Made by a program: the position numbers and the translations under genes. From contig JALURF010000169.1 in NCBI GenBank assembly GCA_027017165.1, positions 1 through 8,469 of the forward strand: a DNA stretch of 8,469 nt. The letters are read 5' to 3'. The DNA is from Thermofilaceae archaeon (GTDB taxonomy: Archaea > Thermoproteota > Thermoprotei > Thermofilales > B69-G16). The notes below the pieces were generated by a model. It saw nothing but the letters and a program-made list of their open reading frames with translations. It did not search any database and was not told the origin of the DNA. Below, piece after piece: positions 1 through 6,789 of this stretch; positions within the stretch are counted from its first letter, which is position 1; each line of letters opens with the position of its first letter.

Positions 1-646
1 CCACTACCTTAATCGGTCGCTCTTCCCCCTCCAGGATTTCCACAGATTTGATAGCTAGCGCGGAGAAGGCATGAATATCCAGTTTACCTCTTTTATACGG
101 TATTCTAGCTCGTCCCTCCGCCATATCTAACCCGTCGGCGACTTTAACTATTCCAGCTTCCAAGCTTAACGCGACAACTTCCTCATCATGAGCGAATATC
201 GTGTGAAGAATCTCGAACTTCACGTCTCTAGCCTTTTTCGGATCCTCATATACGGCGGGGAGCACTCTATCGAGAATTCTATCGGCTAAGAGATATCCGT
301 GTATATTATGGGCCTTTCTGTGAATGGCGTTTCCTATATCGTGGAGGTAAGCCCCGGCTAGGACTATCATTTTAGAATCCTCAATTGTTCCTATGCCATC
401 GCTTACTGAAGAAGGGGTAAAACCTCTCGATATCAATATTTCTAACATCTCCAATGCGCTACCAGCGACTATTCGCGAATGCATTACTCCGTGATCGTTA
501 TAATGTAGCCTGGATACCGCGTTGATGTTAGCCAGTTTCAGTCCTTCCTGAACCTCGATGTCCCTCTCTAAAGTGTAGAATAGTTTTTTGAGGTTTTTGT
601 CTTTCCTAACTTTACCATATATAAGATTAGGAGAAACCAGAACCAT
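1..646 (-). CDS. HD-domain metal-dependent phosphohydrolase (C-terminus cut by window edge)
   Basis: I translated 215 codons from the ATG at 646-644 to the window edge; the C-terminus lies outside. The protein shows the full HD-superfamily metal-site pattern: His56 (in HSRIV), the doublet His102-Asp103 (LHDIGN), His113/His116, His153-Asp154 (FAHDEE) and a late Asp171 (VADGLDMAEGR). This six-ligand layout is known from two-metal HD phosphohydrolases acting on nucleotides or phosphoesters; the substrate cannot be read from the sequence. No signal peptide or membrane segment is seen, so it is probably cytoplasmic. The start is supported by AGGAG at 659-655 with an 8-nt spacer. The gene follows L13e by 11 nt, and its ribosome-binding site overlaps the L13e stop, so co-transcription and translational coupling are likely. 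The HD-family call is firm; the exact subfamily is not assigned. Confidence 0.88.
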   Translation of the reverse strand, partial: MVLVSPNLIYGKVRKDKNLKKLFYTLERDIEVQEGLKLANINAVSRLHYNDHGVMHSRIVAGSALEMLEILISRGFTPSSVSDGIGTIEDSKMIVLAGAYLHDIGNAIHRKAHNIHGYLLADRILDRVLPAVYEDPKKARDVKFEILHTIFAHDEEVVALSLEAGIVKVADGLDMAEGRARIPYKRGKLDIHAFSALAIKSVEILEGEERPIKVV

Positions 647-654
647 TACCTAAT

Positions 655-659
655 CTCCT
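655..659 (-). promoter_or_regulatory. Shine-Dalgarno of the HD gene, overlapping the L13e stop codon
   Basis: Read on the minus strand, AGGAG lies 8 nt before the ATG at 646. Its first two bases are the last two bases of the L13e TAG stop (660-658). A ribosome finishing L13e is therefore placed on the start region of the HD gene, which suggests translational coupling. Confidence 0.7.
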
Positions 660-1116
660 AATGCCCACCTTTATGACGGCGCGCTTCATGTCTCTTTTTC
701 AACTCTCTTTCTTTTTGTTTTCTAGCCCATTTATAGTGATGGGTATGCCTATACTTCAGCTTAAGTAACCCTCTCATCCTTCTGCCAGCCATGGTCTTTC
801 CTTTAAAGACTTTTTTACCCGGCGGTTTTATCTTAATGACCTTTGGCAACGTCGGCTGGGGAGGCTCTATCTCCCCCTTTCTAACGGCTTCTAGCCATTC
901 TCTAAGTCTTTTTATATTCTCTTCATAAGTCGTTTTACGTCTCTTATCCACGTATATGCCAAGTTTTCTAGCTTCATGTACTGTCAACCCTACGGCTTTT
1001 ATTTCACCCTCAGAATATCCCCTGCCTTCCTTGAACTCTTTCGGCGGTACACCTGCGTGCTTTATGAGAACTGGGACTTTCACTAAAGGCTTAGGCGGTT
1101 CGACTACTTTCCCCAT
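658..1116 (-). CDS. rpl13e: Ribosomal protein L13e (eL13), long C-terminal basic tail
   Basis: Large-subunit ribosomal protein eL13, an RNA-binding protein shared by eukaryotes and many Thermoproteota/TACK archaea. The diagnostic core is the segment with GRGYSEGEIKAVGLT, then ARKLGIYVDKRRKT, then YEENIKRLREW. After this core comes a strongly basic C-terminal region of about 65 residues, including MAGRRMRGLLKLKYRHTHH and a Lys/Arg/His-rich end, as expected for rRNA contact. Start choice: the frame opens at GTG 1140, with ATG at 1134 and ATG at 1116. I prefer 1116 (MGKVVEPPKPLVK, 152 aa) because GGAGGG at 1131-1126 sits 9 nt before it, while GTG 1140 has no ribosome-binding site. The 1140 start would give 160 aa. 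It lies between a small membrane-protein gene upstream and the HD gene, 11 nt downstream. The family call is firm. Confidence 0.9.
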   Translation of the reverse strand: MGKVVEPPKPLVKVPVLIKHAGVPPKEFKEGRGYSEGEIKAVGLTVHEARKLGIYVDKRRKTTYEENIKRLREWLEAVRKGEIEPPQPTLPKVIKIKPPGKKVFKGKTMAGRRMRGLLKLKYRHTHHYKWARKQKERELKKRHEARRHKGGH

Positions 1117-1169
1117 TACTCGCCACCCTCCCATTTTCACGCCGATTCATCTATAAACATTTTTCTATT

Positions 1170-1505
1170 TCATCTCCTACTATAAAAGACCTCTTTTACT
1201 ATAGCGTAACTGCCGTAGACTAGATAGGCGGAAATTCCCAATCCGCCCACCGCTGCTATCACTAAGATTACTGGAAACAGTTTTACTATCGTATCGTAGG
1301 CCGCTTCTTCGAACTGCCTTAACGAGAAGTATAACACTATTAAAGCGGCTAGGGAGATCACCACTAATATCACGGATATTGTGAGATCTAGAAATTGGAA
1401 GAACAACGCTGTAATTGCTATAATTGCCTGTATTAGAGGGAACAAGAGGGCTAGTCTAAGCCTTCCTTCAGCTTTCTCTATTTTCTTATGGTGAGACACC
1501 CACAT
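1170..1505 (-). CDS. Small three-helix membrane protein of unknown function
   Basis: A 111-residue protein I do not recognise. After a charged N-terminal stretch (HHKKIEKAEGRLR) come three hydrophobic segments at roughly residues 17-36, 41-61 and 75-98, with a short charged loop (RQFEEAAYD) between the second and third and a basic end (YSRR). It is probably a cytoplasmic-membrane protein. No cysteines, catalytic motifs or signal-peptide cleavage site are evident. The ATG at 1505 has no clear Shine-Dalgarno, but a TATA-like CTATTTTATT (1543-1534) about 33 nt upstream could give a near-leaderless transcript. It sits 39 nt after the large membrane protein gene and 29 nt before the first possible L13e start, all on the minus strand. 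Position and composition favour a real gene. Confidence 0.7.
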   Translation of the reverse strand: MWVSHHKKIEKAEGRLRLALLFPLIQAIIAITALFFQFLDLTISVILVVISLAALIVLYFSLRQFEEAAYDTIVKLFPVILVIAAVGGLGISAYLVYGSYAIVKEVFYSRR

Positions 1506-1533
1506 GGTAACCGTAGAGAGAATAGAGAATCAG

Positions 1534-1543
1534 AATAAAATAG
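1534..1543 (-). promoter_or_regulatory. Possible TATA box of the small membrane-protein gene
   Basis: CTATTTTATT on the minus strand lies in the 39-nt gap between the large membrane protein stop and the ATG at 1505. With the usual archaeal spacing of about 26 nt, transcription would start about 5-8 nt before the ATG, consistent with no visible Shine-Dalgarno there. The region is AT-rich, so the match may be chance. Confidence 0.3.
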
Positions 1544-1544
1544 T

Positions 1545-3119
1545 TTATTGAATAGGAAATACTGCGTAAGCAACGTTTAGAGCCATATAGACAAGAATAG
1601 CGATTATCATTGCTGAAAAATATTCCTTGGGTTTCAATATCTTCAAATATGCTATCTTTAGCGCTGTCGCTAAAGCCATCGCCAGTACAGAGTTATAAGA
1701 TTCAATTAAGAAAGATACTATAAAAGCTACAGGATTAATGGGATATTTAAAGGCTAGAAGATGTAACACGCCGAACACGATGGATGTGGCGGCTCCGAAA
1801 GCCATGTGCAAAGCATCCAAATCTACTACAGGCACTTTGGGGATAAAGCTTTCTACTTCATAGATTTCTCCCCCGTATTTTGGCAGGAAAAGGGCAGAGA
1901 AAAGGAAAAACATGAAAAGGACCGTTGACAGGTATGCTATCGGGTTGACCGCTTTTTCCCTTTCTTTCTTTTCATAGGCGGATATCATGCCAATAATATT
2001 TGCGAGTATCGCTGGGAGTACAGGATTAGACGCCAAGTATAGAATTGGCGCGGCTAGTGTAGATATCTCCCGTAGATTCTCTAAGCCTACGAGAGAAGAT
2101 AGAAAACGATACGTTGAAGTATTTAGCTTGTCCGCTATAAAAAGTACTTGAAACTCGGACTCGATTCTAGCAGCTAAGATCGAGTTAAAAAATACCAAGA
2201 GTACTATATATGGAAACAGAGTCAATGTGCCTATATCGGTTAAAAGATAAAGCGATATATAGGCTATAGAAAAACCAAGCGCTATAACTGAGAATATTCT
2301 AAGTCGTTCTTTTAGAGGTACAAACTTCCTTGTAATACCCTTTTTCCAAAACACCATATTGAGTAAAATCAGAAAAGCAATAAGCCCTATTTGCGCCCCC
2401 GCCATTAGGCTAAAATGTGAATCTTTTGAAAGAATACCGGTTAGGGATATTTGAATCACGCTAAATATTATCATGGAGATATTAAAGGAAACATTAGTGA
2501 GTAATAGAATTAAAGACGGAATTTCAGGACTTAAAGCGATATCAACGCTAAATACCACTACTGCTATGATGACTCCTAACGCACTATTAAATTTGTTGAA
2601 TCCCCCTATATTGGGTAGGTATTTACTTAACGGCTTAGATAGTGGAGGAATGAGATTTTCCAGGAAAAACCATGAACGCGAAAAATAATGGACTATAGAT
2701 GCTGAAAGAAGCAATAAGGCTGTGATAAATGCGGTCCAGAGAGCTATAACAGTTAGAGTATAGTACGACAGCTCGGTAGGCGTTGTTATGTGCTTTAAGA
2801 CCCCCTCAATGAATATCGACAGTCTTTCTCCCTTTATAAAAGACTTTAAAGTTTCCAGAATTGTCCCTTGGACTAGCTGCGTAGCGGCGCAGAATATGCT
2901 CAAATAAACCGTTAGAGCCCCCAGCATGGCTATCTTAGAGCTAAATCTCATTTTGATTAGTAGAAGATAAAGAACCATAGAAATTACAAGCCCTAGGATA
3001 TATTGAAAGGAGGAAGGAAAGCCGTAAGTTTGTATAGAAGTTGAGGATGCTAAGAGTGCGATAGCTAATATTACAACCGCTTTGGCTATATTTTTCAGAA
3101 AATTCCTCACGTTGTCCAC
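1545..3119 (-). CDS. Large polytopic membrane protein of unknown function (12-14 helices)
   Basis: A 524-residue, very hydrophobic protein that I cannot assign to a named family. Hydrophobic segments are visible near residues 11-29, 38-56, 63-83, 118-144, 178-196, 201-230 (perhaps two), 238-257, 274-293, 297-314, 353-380, 396-412, 434-456, 460-490 and 500-520, so about 12-14 helices. Charged loops lie near 257-273 (KKGITRKFVPLKERLR) and 382-390 (YEKKEREKA). Repeated helix-breaking NP/PV motifs (SNPVLPA, VNPIAY, INPVAF) suggest a transporter-like fold, but this is inference. There is no ATP-binding or enzymatic motif. The start is GTG at 3119, supported by GGGAG (3131-3127) with a 7-nt spacer, and begins directly after the TAA of the four-Cys gene. 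The second half might be a weak internal repeat of the first; this was not tested. Confidence 0.82.
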   Translation of the reverse strand: MDNVRNFLKNIAKAVVILAIALLASSTSIQTYGFPSSFQYILGLVISMVLYLLLIKMRFSSKIAMLGALTVYLSIFCAATQLVQGTILETLKSFIKGERLSIFIEGVLKHITTPTELSYYTLTVIALWTAFITALLLLSASIVHYFSRSWFFLENLIPPLSKPLSKYLPNIGGFNKFNSALGVIIAVVVFSVDIALSPEIPSLILLLTNVSFNISMIIFSVIQISLTGILSKDSHFSLMAGAQIGLIAFLILLNMVFWKKGITRKFVPLKERLRIFSVIALGFSIAYISLYLLTDIGTLTLFPYIVLLVFFNSILAARIESEFQVLFIADKLNTSTYRFLSSLVGLENLREISTLAAPILYLASNPVLPAILANIIGMISAYEKKEREKAVNPIAYLSTVLFMFFLFSALFLPKYGGEIYEVESFIPKVPVVDLDALHMAFGAATSIVFGVLHLLAFKYPINPVAFIVSFLIESYNSVLAMALATALKIAYLKILKPKEYFSAMIIAILVYMALNVAYAVFPIQ

Positions 3120-3338
3120 TTAAAATCTCCCGTTTCGTTTTTTGTTGATTATATTATTTTTAAAGTGGTTTTTTCTAAAATATATCATTAGAATTGAGCA
3201 TCCTTTCCCCTCTCCCGCACAGAAAGTTTTTAAACTATCTTTTCTCCTGCGCCACTCCTCAGGGGGCATTAATATGCAACGTGTTCCAAGGACTGTATAG
3301 CGGTAAAATTTACACTTGCTCCTCTCTTGGACAGGCAC
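3120..3338 (-). CDS. Small four-cysteine protein, possible metal binder
   Basis: A 72-residue protein from GTG 3338, the only start in the frame, since a stop lies six codons upstream. Its four cysteines (Cys9, Cys21, Cys40, Cys47) sit in a conserved-looking setting: SKCKFYRYTVLGTRC, then MPPEEWRRRKDSLKTFC, then GEGKGC. The spacing C-x11-C-x18-C-x6-C is reminiscent of small archaeal Zn or Fe-S proteins, but I do not know a named family for it. The last 20 residues are Lys/Asn-rich and low in complexity. Its TAA abuts the GTG of the large membrane protein, whose Shine-Dalgarno lies inside this gene, so the two are almost certainly coupled. No Shine-Dalgarno precedes the GTG; it may be leaderless, using the divergent promoter region upstream. 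It could be chance, but cysteine layout and exact abutment argue for a gene. Confidence 0.65.
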   Translation of the reverse strand: MPVQERSKCKFYRYTVLGTRCILMPPEEWRRRKDSLKTFCAGEGKGCSILMIYFRKNHFKNNIINKKRNGRF

Positions 3339-3396
3339 GTGTCGTAGTGATAGCTATTAAGATTAATATCCTTTATTGTTATATTTAGAATAGAAT
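3339..3396. promoter_or_regulatory. Divergent promoter region between four-Cys gene and DRG-like GTPase
   Basis: This 58-bp AT-rich gap separates two divergent genes. Neither start has a Shine-Dalgarno, which fits leaderless transcripts. On the plus strand, CTTTATTG (3371-3378) is centred about 23 nt before the ATG at 3397. On the minus strand, the AT-rich stretch at about 3358-3370 lies about 26 nt before the GTG at 3338. The two core promoters would nearly overlap. The box assignments are by eye. Confidence 0.45.
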
Positions 3397-4569
3397 ATGC
3401 CCGCCAACCTGCCAGCTGAAGCTAAGGCTAAATGGGCTAAGGTAATGGAAGCCCGCACGCCATCAGAAAAAATCAAAGCATTAGAAGATTTTCTATCCTC
3501 CGTCCCCAAGCATAAGGGAACGGAAAAGCTCGTCTCACGAGTTAGAAGACAAATCGCTGTTTTAAGAAGGCAAATAGAGCTTGAGAAAAAGAAGAAAAAG
3601 GGTAAGCGACACAGTTTTTTCGTTGAAAAGGAAGGAGATGCCCAGATAGTTATTCTCGGATTGACCAAGAGCGGTAAGAGCACACTGCTAAAGAGATTGA
3701 CGAATGCCAAAGTAGTGGTTTCAGATACTCCATTTCAAACTAAGCGCCCTGTACCTGGCATGATGGTATATAAAGGCGTTGAGTTTCAGCTGGTGGAAGC
3801 TCCAGCAATAATAGAAGGCGCTTCCTCCGGCGTTGGATGGGGGCTTCAAACCTTAGCCCTGGCAAGGAACGCGGATGGACTCATCCTGTTAGTAGATGCT
3901 CAAGGAGATTTAAAATATCAATATAACGTACTCATAGGGGAGCTGGAAAAAGCTAGAATACACGTTAGAAAACCCCGCGTTCTAGTTAGGATGGAGAGGA
4001 GAAGCCAGGGAGGGATCATAGTGTTGGGTAAGTTGAGAAACTGCACTGTGAGAGATGTTGAAAAAATGCTACGATCTTACAGAATTTACCACGCACTAGT
4101 GCGGATAGACGGGGAAGCGGAGTTATCAGATATCGAGGATTCTCTCTTCGAGAATGTAGTCTATAAGCCAGCGCTTTTCGTGATAAATAAAATAGATGCC
4201 GTAGCTGATAAAGACGCCCTAGAAAACTTCAAAAAGTTCCTTAAAGACCGAGGATTAGCCTATATCGAGATCTCCGCTAAAAACGGCGTAAATACGAATC
4301 CTGAAATTATAGGCGGGAAGCTATTCGAACTTTTAAATTTAATGCGAGTATACACGAGAAAGCCTGGGAGAAAGGAGATAGCCGAGAAACCAGTCGTAAT
4401 TAAAAAGGGTGCAACTGTTCTGGATGTAGCCAAGTTAATACACTCCCAACTCTACAAGAATTTCAAATATGCCCGCGTGTGGAGTCCCCGTCTAAAGTTC
4501 AGCCCACAGAGAGTTGGGGCCGATTTCGTTCTCGAAGATGGAGACATCGTTGAGATTATAGCTTCTTAA
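3397..4569 (+). CDS. DRG/Obg-like GTPase with C-terminal TGS domain, degenerate G3 motif
   Basis: A 390-residue cytoplasmic GTPase related to the DRG (developmentally regulated GTP-binding) family, which is associated with ribosomes and translation. In order: a charged helical N-terminus with a Lys-rich stretch (residues 25-72); G1/P-loop GLTKSGKS (88-95) followed by TLLKRLTNAKV; a switch I region with Thr115 and PVPG (118-121); a G3 position reading EAPA (134-137) followed by IIEGA; G4 NKID (264-267); G5 SAK (293-295); and a TGS domain at about 332-390 ending VLEDGDIVEIIAS. The stretch at 192-250 (KPRVLVRMERRSQGGI through DSL) matches the inserted domain of DRG proteins. The usual G3 is DxPG, so this protein has D-to-E and G-to-A changes there. 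It is otherwise intact. No Shine-Dalgarno precedes the ATG, so it is probably leaderless. cdc48 follows after 65 bp. Confidence 0.9.
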   Translation: MPANLPAEAKAKWAKVMEARTPSEKIKALEDFLSSVPKHKGTEKLVSRVRRQIAVLRRQIELEKKKKKGKRHSFFVEKEGDAQIVILGLTKSGKSTLLKRLTNAKVVVSDTPFQTKRPVPGMMVYKGVEFQLVEAPAIIEGASSGVGWGLQTLALARNADGLILLVDAQGDLKYQYNVLIGELEKARIHVRKPRVLVRMERRSQGGIIVLGKLRNCTVRDVEKMLRSYRIYHALVRIDGEAELSDIEDSLFENVVYKPALFVINKIDAVADKDALENFKKFLKDRGLAYIEISAKNGVNTNPEIIGGKLFELLNLMRVYTRKPGRKEIAEKPVVIKKGATVLDVAKLIHSQLYKNFKYARVWSPRLKFSPQRVGADFVLEDGDIVEIIAS

Positions 4570-4582
4570 CCCAAAATTTACG

Positions 4583-4592
4583 TTTATAAAAG
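4583..4592 (+). promoter_or_regulatory. TATA-box promoter of cdc48
   Basis: TTTATAAAAG in the 65-bp gap before cdc48 is a good archaeal TATA element. With usual spacing, transcription would start near 4610-4615, leaving a leader of about 20-25 nt that contains the ribosome-binding site. cdc48 can therefore be expressed separately from the GTPase gene, although readthrough is possible. Confidence 0.55.
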
Positions 4593-4623
4593 CTTTTAAA
4601 CCAAGTTTAGGGTAATTTAAGGT

Positions 4624-4628
4624 AGGTG
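4624..4628 (+). promoter_or_regulatory. Shine-Dalgarno of cdc48
   Basis: AGGTG, complementary to CACCU at the 16S rRNA 3' end, lies 6 nt before the ATG at 4635 and supports this start. Confidence 0.55.
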
Positions 4629-4634
4629 TAGTAT

Positions 4635-6788
4635 ATGAAAGAAATACAGGTTAGAGTTGCAGAAGCTAAACAGCGAGATGTGGGGCGAGGTATAGTTAGA
4701 CTTGATAAACAGAGCATGGCCGCTTTAAATCTAGATGCAGGAGATGTCGTAGAGATAGAAGGTACCAAAAAGACCGTTGCCATAGTATGGCCGGCGTACC
4801 TCGAGGATGAAGGAAAGGGAATTATAAGAATGGACGGAACTATTAGACGAAACGCCGGAGTTACAATAGGAGATATTGTAACTGTGAGAAAAGCCGAAAT
4901 CCGCACGGCTAGGAGAGTAGTCCTCGCTCCTGCCGAAGCGCTACGCTTTGGCCCAGATTTCATCGAATATGTAAAAAGGAGACTTACCGGCAGGCCTCTT
5001 CTGCGAGGGGACACTATCGTAGTCCCCGTGATAAGCACCGCCTTAAGATTAATTGTGGTCTCCACGCAACCGAGCGGCCCCGTGATAATCACAGATGCCA
5101 CTGACGTAGTAATACGCTCTGAGCCCGTTAGAGAGGAAGAGGTTCGAGTTCCCAGGATCACTTACGAGGATATAGGGGATCTAGAAGAAGCTAAGCAGAA
5201 GATAAGAGAGATGATAGAACTTCCCCTGAAACATCCGGAACTCTTTAAGAGATTGGGTATTGAGCCTCCTAAAGGAGTCCTCCTTCACGGCCCACCGGGC
5301 ACGGGAAAAACTCTACTAGCTAAAGCAGTCGCCAACGAGAGCGGAGCTCACTTTATAGCTATTAACGGACCAGAGATTATGAGCAAGTATTATGGGGAAT
5401 CAGAAGCAAGACTAAGAGAGGTCTTTAGAGAAGCTGAAGAAAACGCCCCCTCTATAATCTTCATCGACGAATTAGACGCTATAGCTCCTAAACGTTCAGA
5501 AGTCACTGGTGAAGTAGAGAGAAGAGTTGTAGCCCAACTCCTAGCATTGATGGATGGATTAAAGGGTAGAGGCCAAGTGATCGTTATAGCCGCTACAAAT
5601 AGGCCTGACGCTATAGACCCTGCCCTCAGGAGACCCGGAAGATTTGATCGTGAAATAGCCATCCCCGTACCGGATAAACGCGCCCGCAAAGAAATCTTCC
5701 ATGTACACACGAGGAATATGCCCTTGGCGGAGGATGTAGACTTGGATGAACTTGCCGAGTTGACGCATGGATTTACGGGAGCGGATATAGCCGCCGTCTG
5801 TCGTGAAGCCGCTATGCACGCTCTCAGGAGATTTCTCCCCAAGATAGACTTAGAATCGGAGCGCATACCAGCCGAGGTATTGAACGAGTTAAAAGTCACC
5901 AAGAGAGATTTTCTAGAAGCTTTAAAAGATGTTCAGCCGTCAGCCCTTAGAGAAGTCTACGTAGAAATCCCTGAAATCAAATGGTCTGATATTGGAGGAT
6001 TGGAGGATGTAAAACAGGAATTAAAGGAGGCTGTAGAATGGCCTATCAAAAATCCGGAATATTTTAGAGAAATGGGCATCGACCCTCCGAAGGGAGTATT
6101 ATTATACGGTCCTCCAGGCTGTGGGAAAACACTGTTGGCAAAAGCTGTAGCGACGGAGAGCGGCGCCAATTTTATCAGCGTTAAAGGACCAGAAATACTA
6201 AGTAAATGGGTTGGAGAATCCGAGAAAGCCATAAGAGAAATCTTCTCTAAAGCCAGACAAGCCGCTCCGTGTATAATATTCTTTGACGAAATAGATTCTA
6301 TAGTTCCACGGCGAGGCATGAGAGGCGGCGATAGCGGAGTTACAGATAGGATAGTCAACCAGTTATTGACGGAAATGGATGGTATAACACGACTTGAAGG
6401 AGTAGTTGTCCTAGGCGCTACTAATAGGCCGGACATCCTAGACCCAGCACTTTTAAGGCCGGGCAGGTTTGACCGTGTGATCTACGTCCCACCTCCTGAT
6501 AAAAAGGCTAGACTTGAAATCTTCAAAGTACATACGCGGAGGATGCCGCTAGCTGAAGATGTAGATTTAGAGGAATTGGCTGAGAAAACCGAGGGATATA
6601 CCGGCGCTGATATAGCTGCCGTTTGCAGAGAAGCCGCTATGATAGCGCTAAGGGAAGCTGGCAAGCCTACAAAAGTGAGAAAAGAGCACTTCCTAAAGGC
6701 TCTAGAAAAAGTAGAGCCCAGCGTCTCTAAAGAAGATTTAGAAAGATATGAGAGAATTAAAGAGGTATTTAGGCGTATTTTAACCTGA
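4635..6788 (+). CDS. cdc48: Cdc48/VAT-type AAA ATPase (archaeal p97 homologue)
   Basis: A 717-residue, full-length double-AAA unfoldase that forms hexamers and threads substrate proteins, feeding the proteasome or remodelling complexes. Domains: N-domain with double-psi barrel and second subdomain (about 1-175); D1 with Walker A GPPGTGKT (219-226), pore loop KYYGES (251-256), Walker B IIFIDELD (274-281) and arginine-finger region GRFDRE (335-340); D2 with Walker A GPPGCGKT (492-499), pore loop KWVGES (524-529), Walker B IIFFDEID (547-554) and GRFDRV (610-615). All catalytic residues of both rings are present, including Glu279 and Glu552. The C-terminus (RRILT) lacks the HbYX proteasome-docking motif. 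The start is backed by AGGTG 6 nt upstream and a TATA box. It runs convergently into the SPFH gene with one base between the stop codons. Confidence 0.97.
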   Translation: MKEIQVRVAEAKQRDVGRGIVRLDKQSMAALNLDAGDVVEIEGTKKTVAIVWPAYLEDEGKGIIRMDGTIRRNAGVTIGDIVTVRKAEIRTARRVVLAPAEALRFGPDFIEYVKRRLTGRPLLRGDTIVVPVISTALRLIVVSTQPSGPVIITDATDVVIRSEPVREEEVRVPRITYEDIGDLEEAKQKIREMIELPLKHPELFKRLGIEPPKGVLLHGPPGTGKTLLAKAVANESGAHFIAINGPEIMSKYYGESEARLREVFREAEENAPSIIFIDELDAIAPKRSEVTGEVERRVVAQLLALMDGLKGRGQVIVIAATNRPDAIDPALRRPGRFDREIAIPVPDKRARKEIFHVHTRNMPLAEDVDLDELAELTHGFTGADIAAVCREAAMHALRRFLPKIDLESERIPAEVLNELKVTKRDFLEALKDVQPSALREVYVEIPEIKWSDIGGLEDVKQELKEAVEWPIKNPEYFREMGIDPPKGVLLYGPPGCGKTLLAKAVATESGANFISVKGPEILSKWVGESEKAIREIFSKARQAAPCIIFFDEIDSIVPRRGMRGGDSGVTDRIVNQLLTEMDGITRLEGVVVLGATNRPDILDPALLRPGRFDRVIYVPPPDKKARLEIFKVHTRRMPLAEDVDLEELAEKTEGYTGADIAAVCREAAMIALREAGKPTKVRKEHFLKALEKVEPSVSKEDLERYERIKEVFRRILT

Positions 6789-6789
6789 T

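Noticed and set aside
3363..3710. 115-codon minus-strand frame opposite the 5' end of the GTPase gene
   Set aside because: Its Phe-rich stretch is just the antisense of the GTPase's Lys-rich region, and it spans the divergent promoter.
4607..5161. 184-codon minus-strand frame opposite the cdc48 N-domain
   Set aside because: Ser/Thr/Ile-rich antisense shadow of a firmly identified gene, with no ribosome-binding site or domain.
5160..6640. Direct DNA repeat within cdc48
   Set aside because: The two AAA modules are ancient paralogous domains; their similarity is expected and is not a recent duplication.
5390..6664. Several minus-strand frames (60-170 codons) opposite the Cdc48 AAA domains
   Set aside because: All are antisense shadows; they resemble each other only because the D1 and D2 AAA domains are similar.
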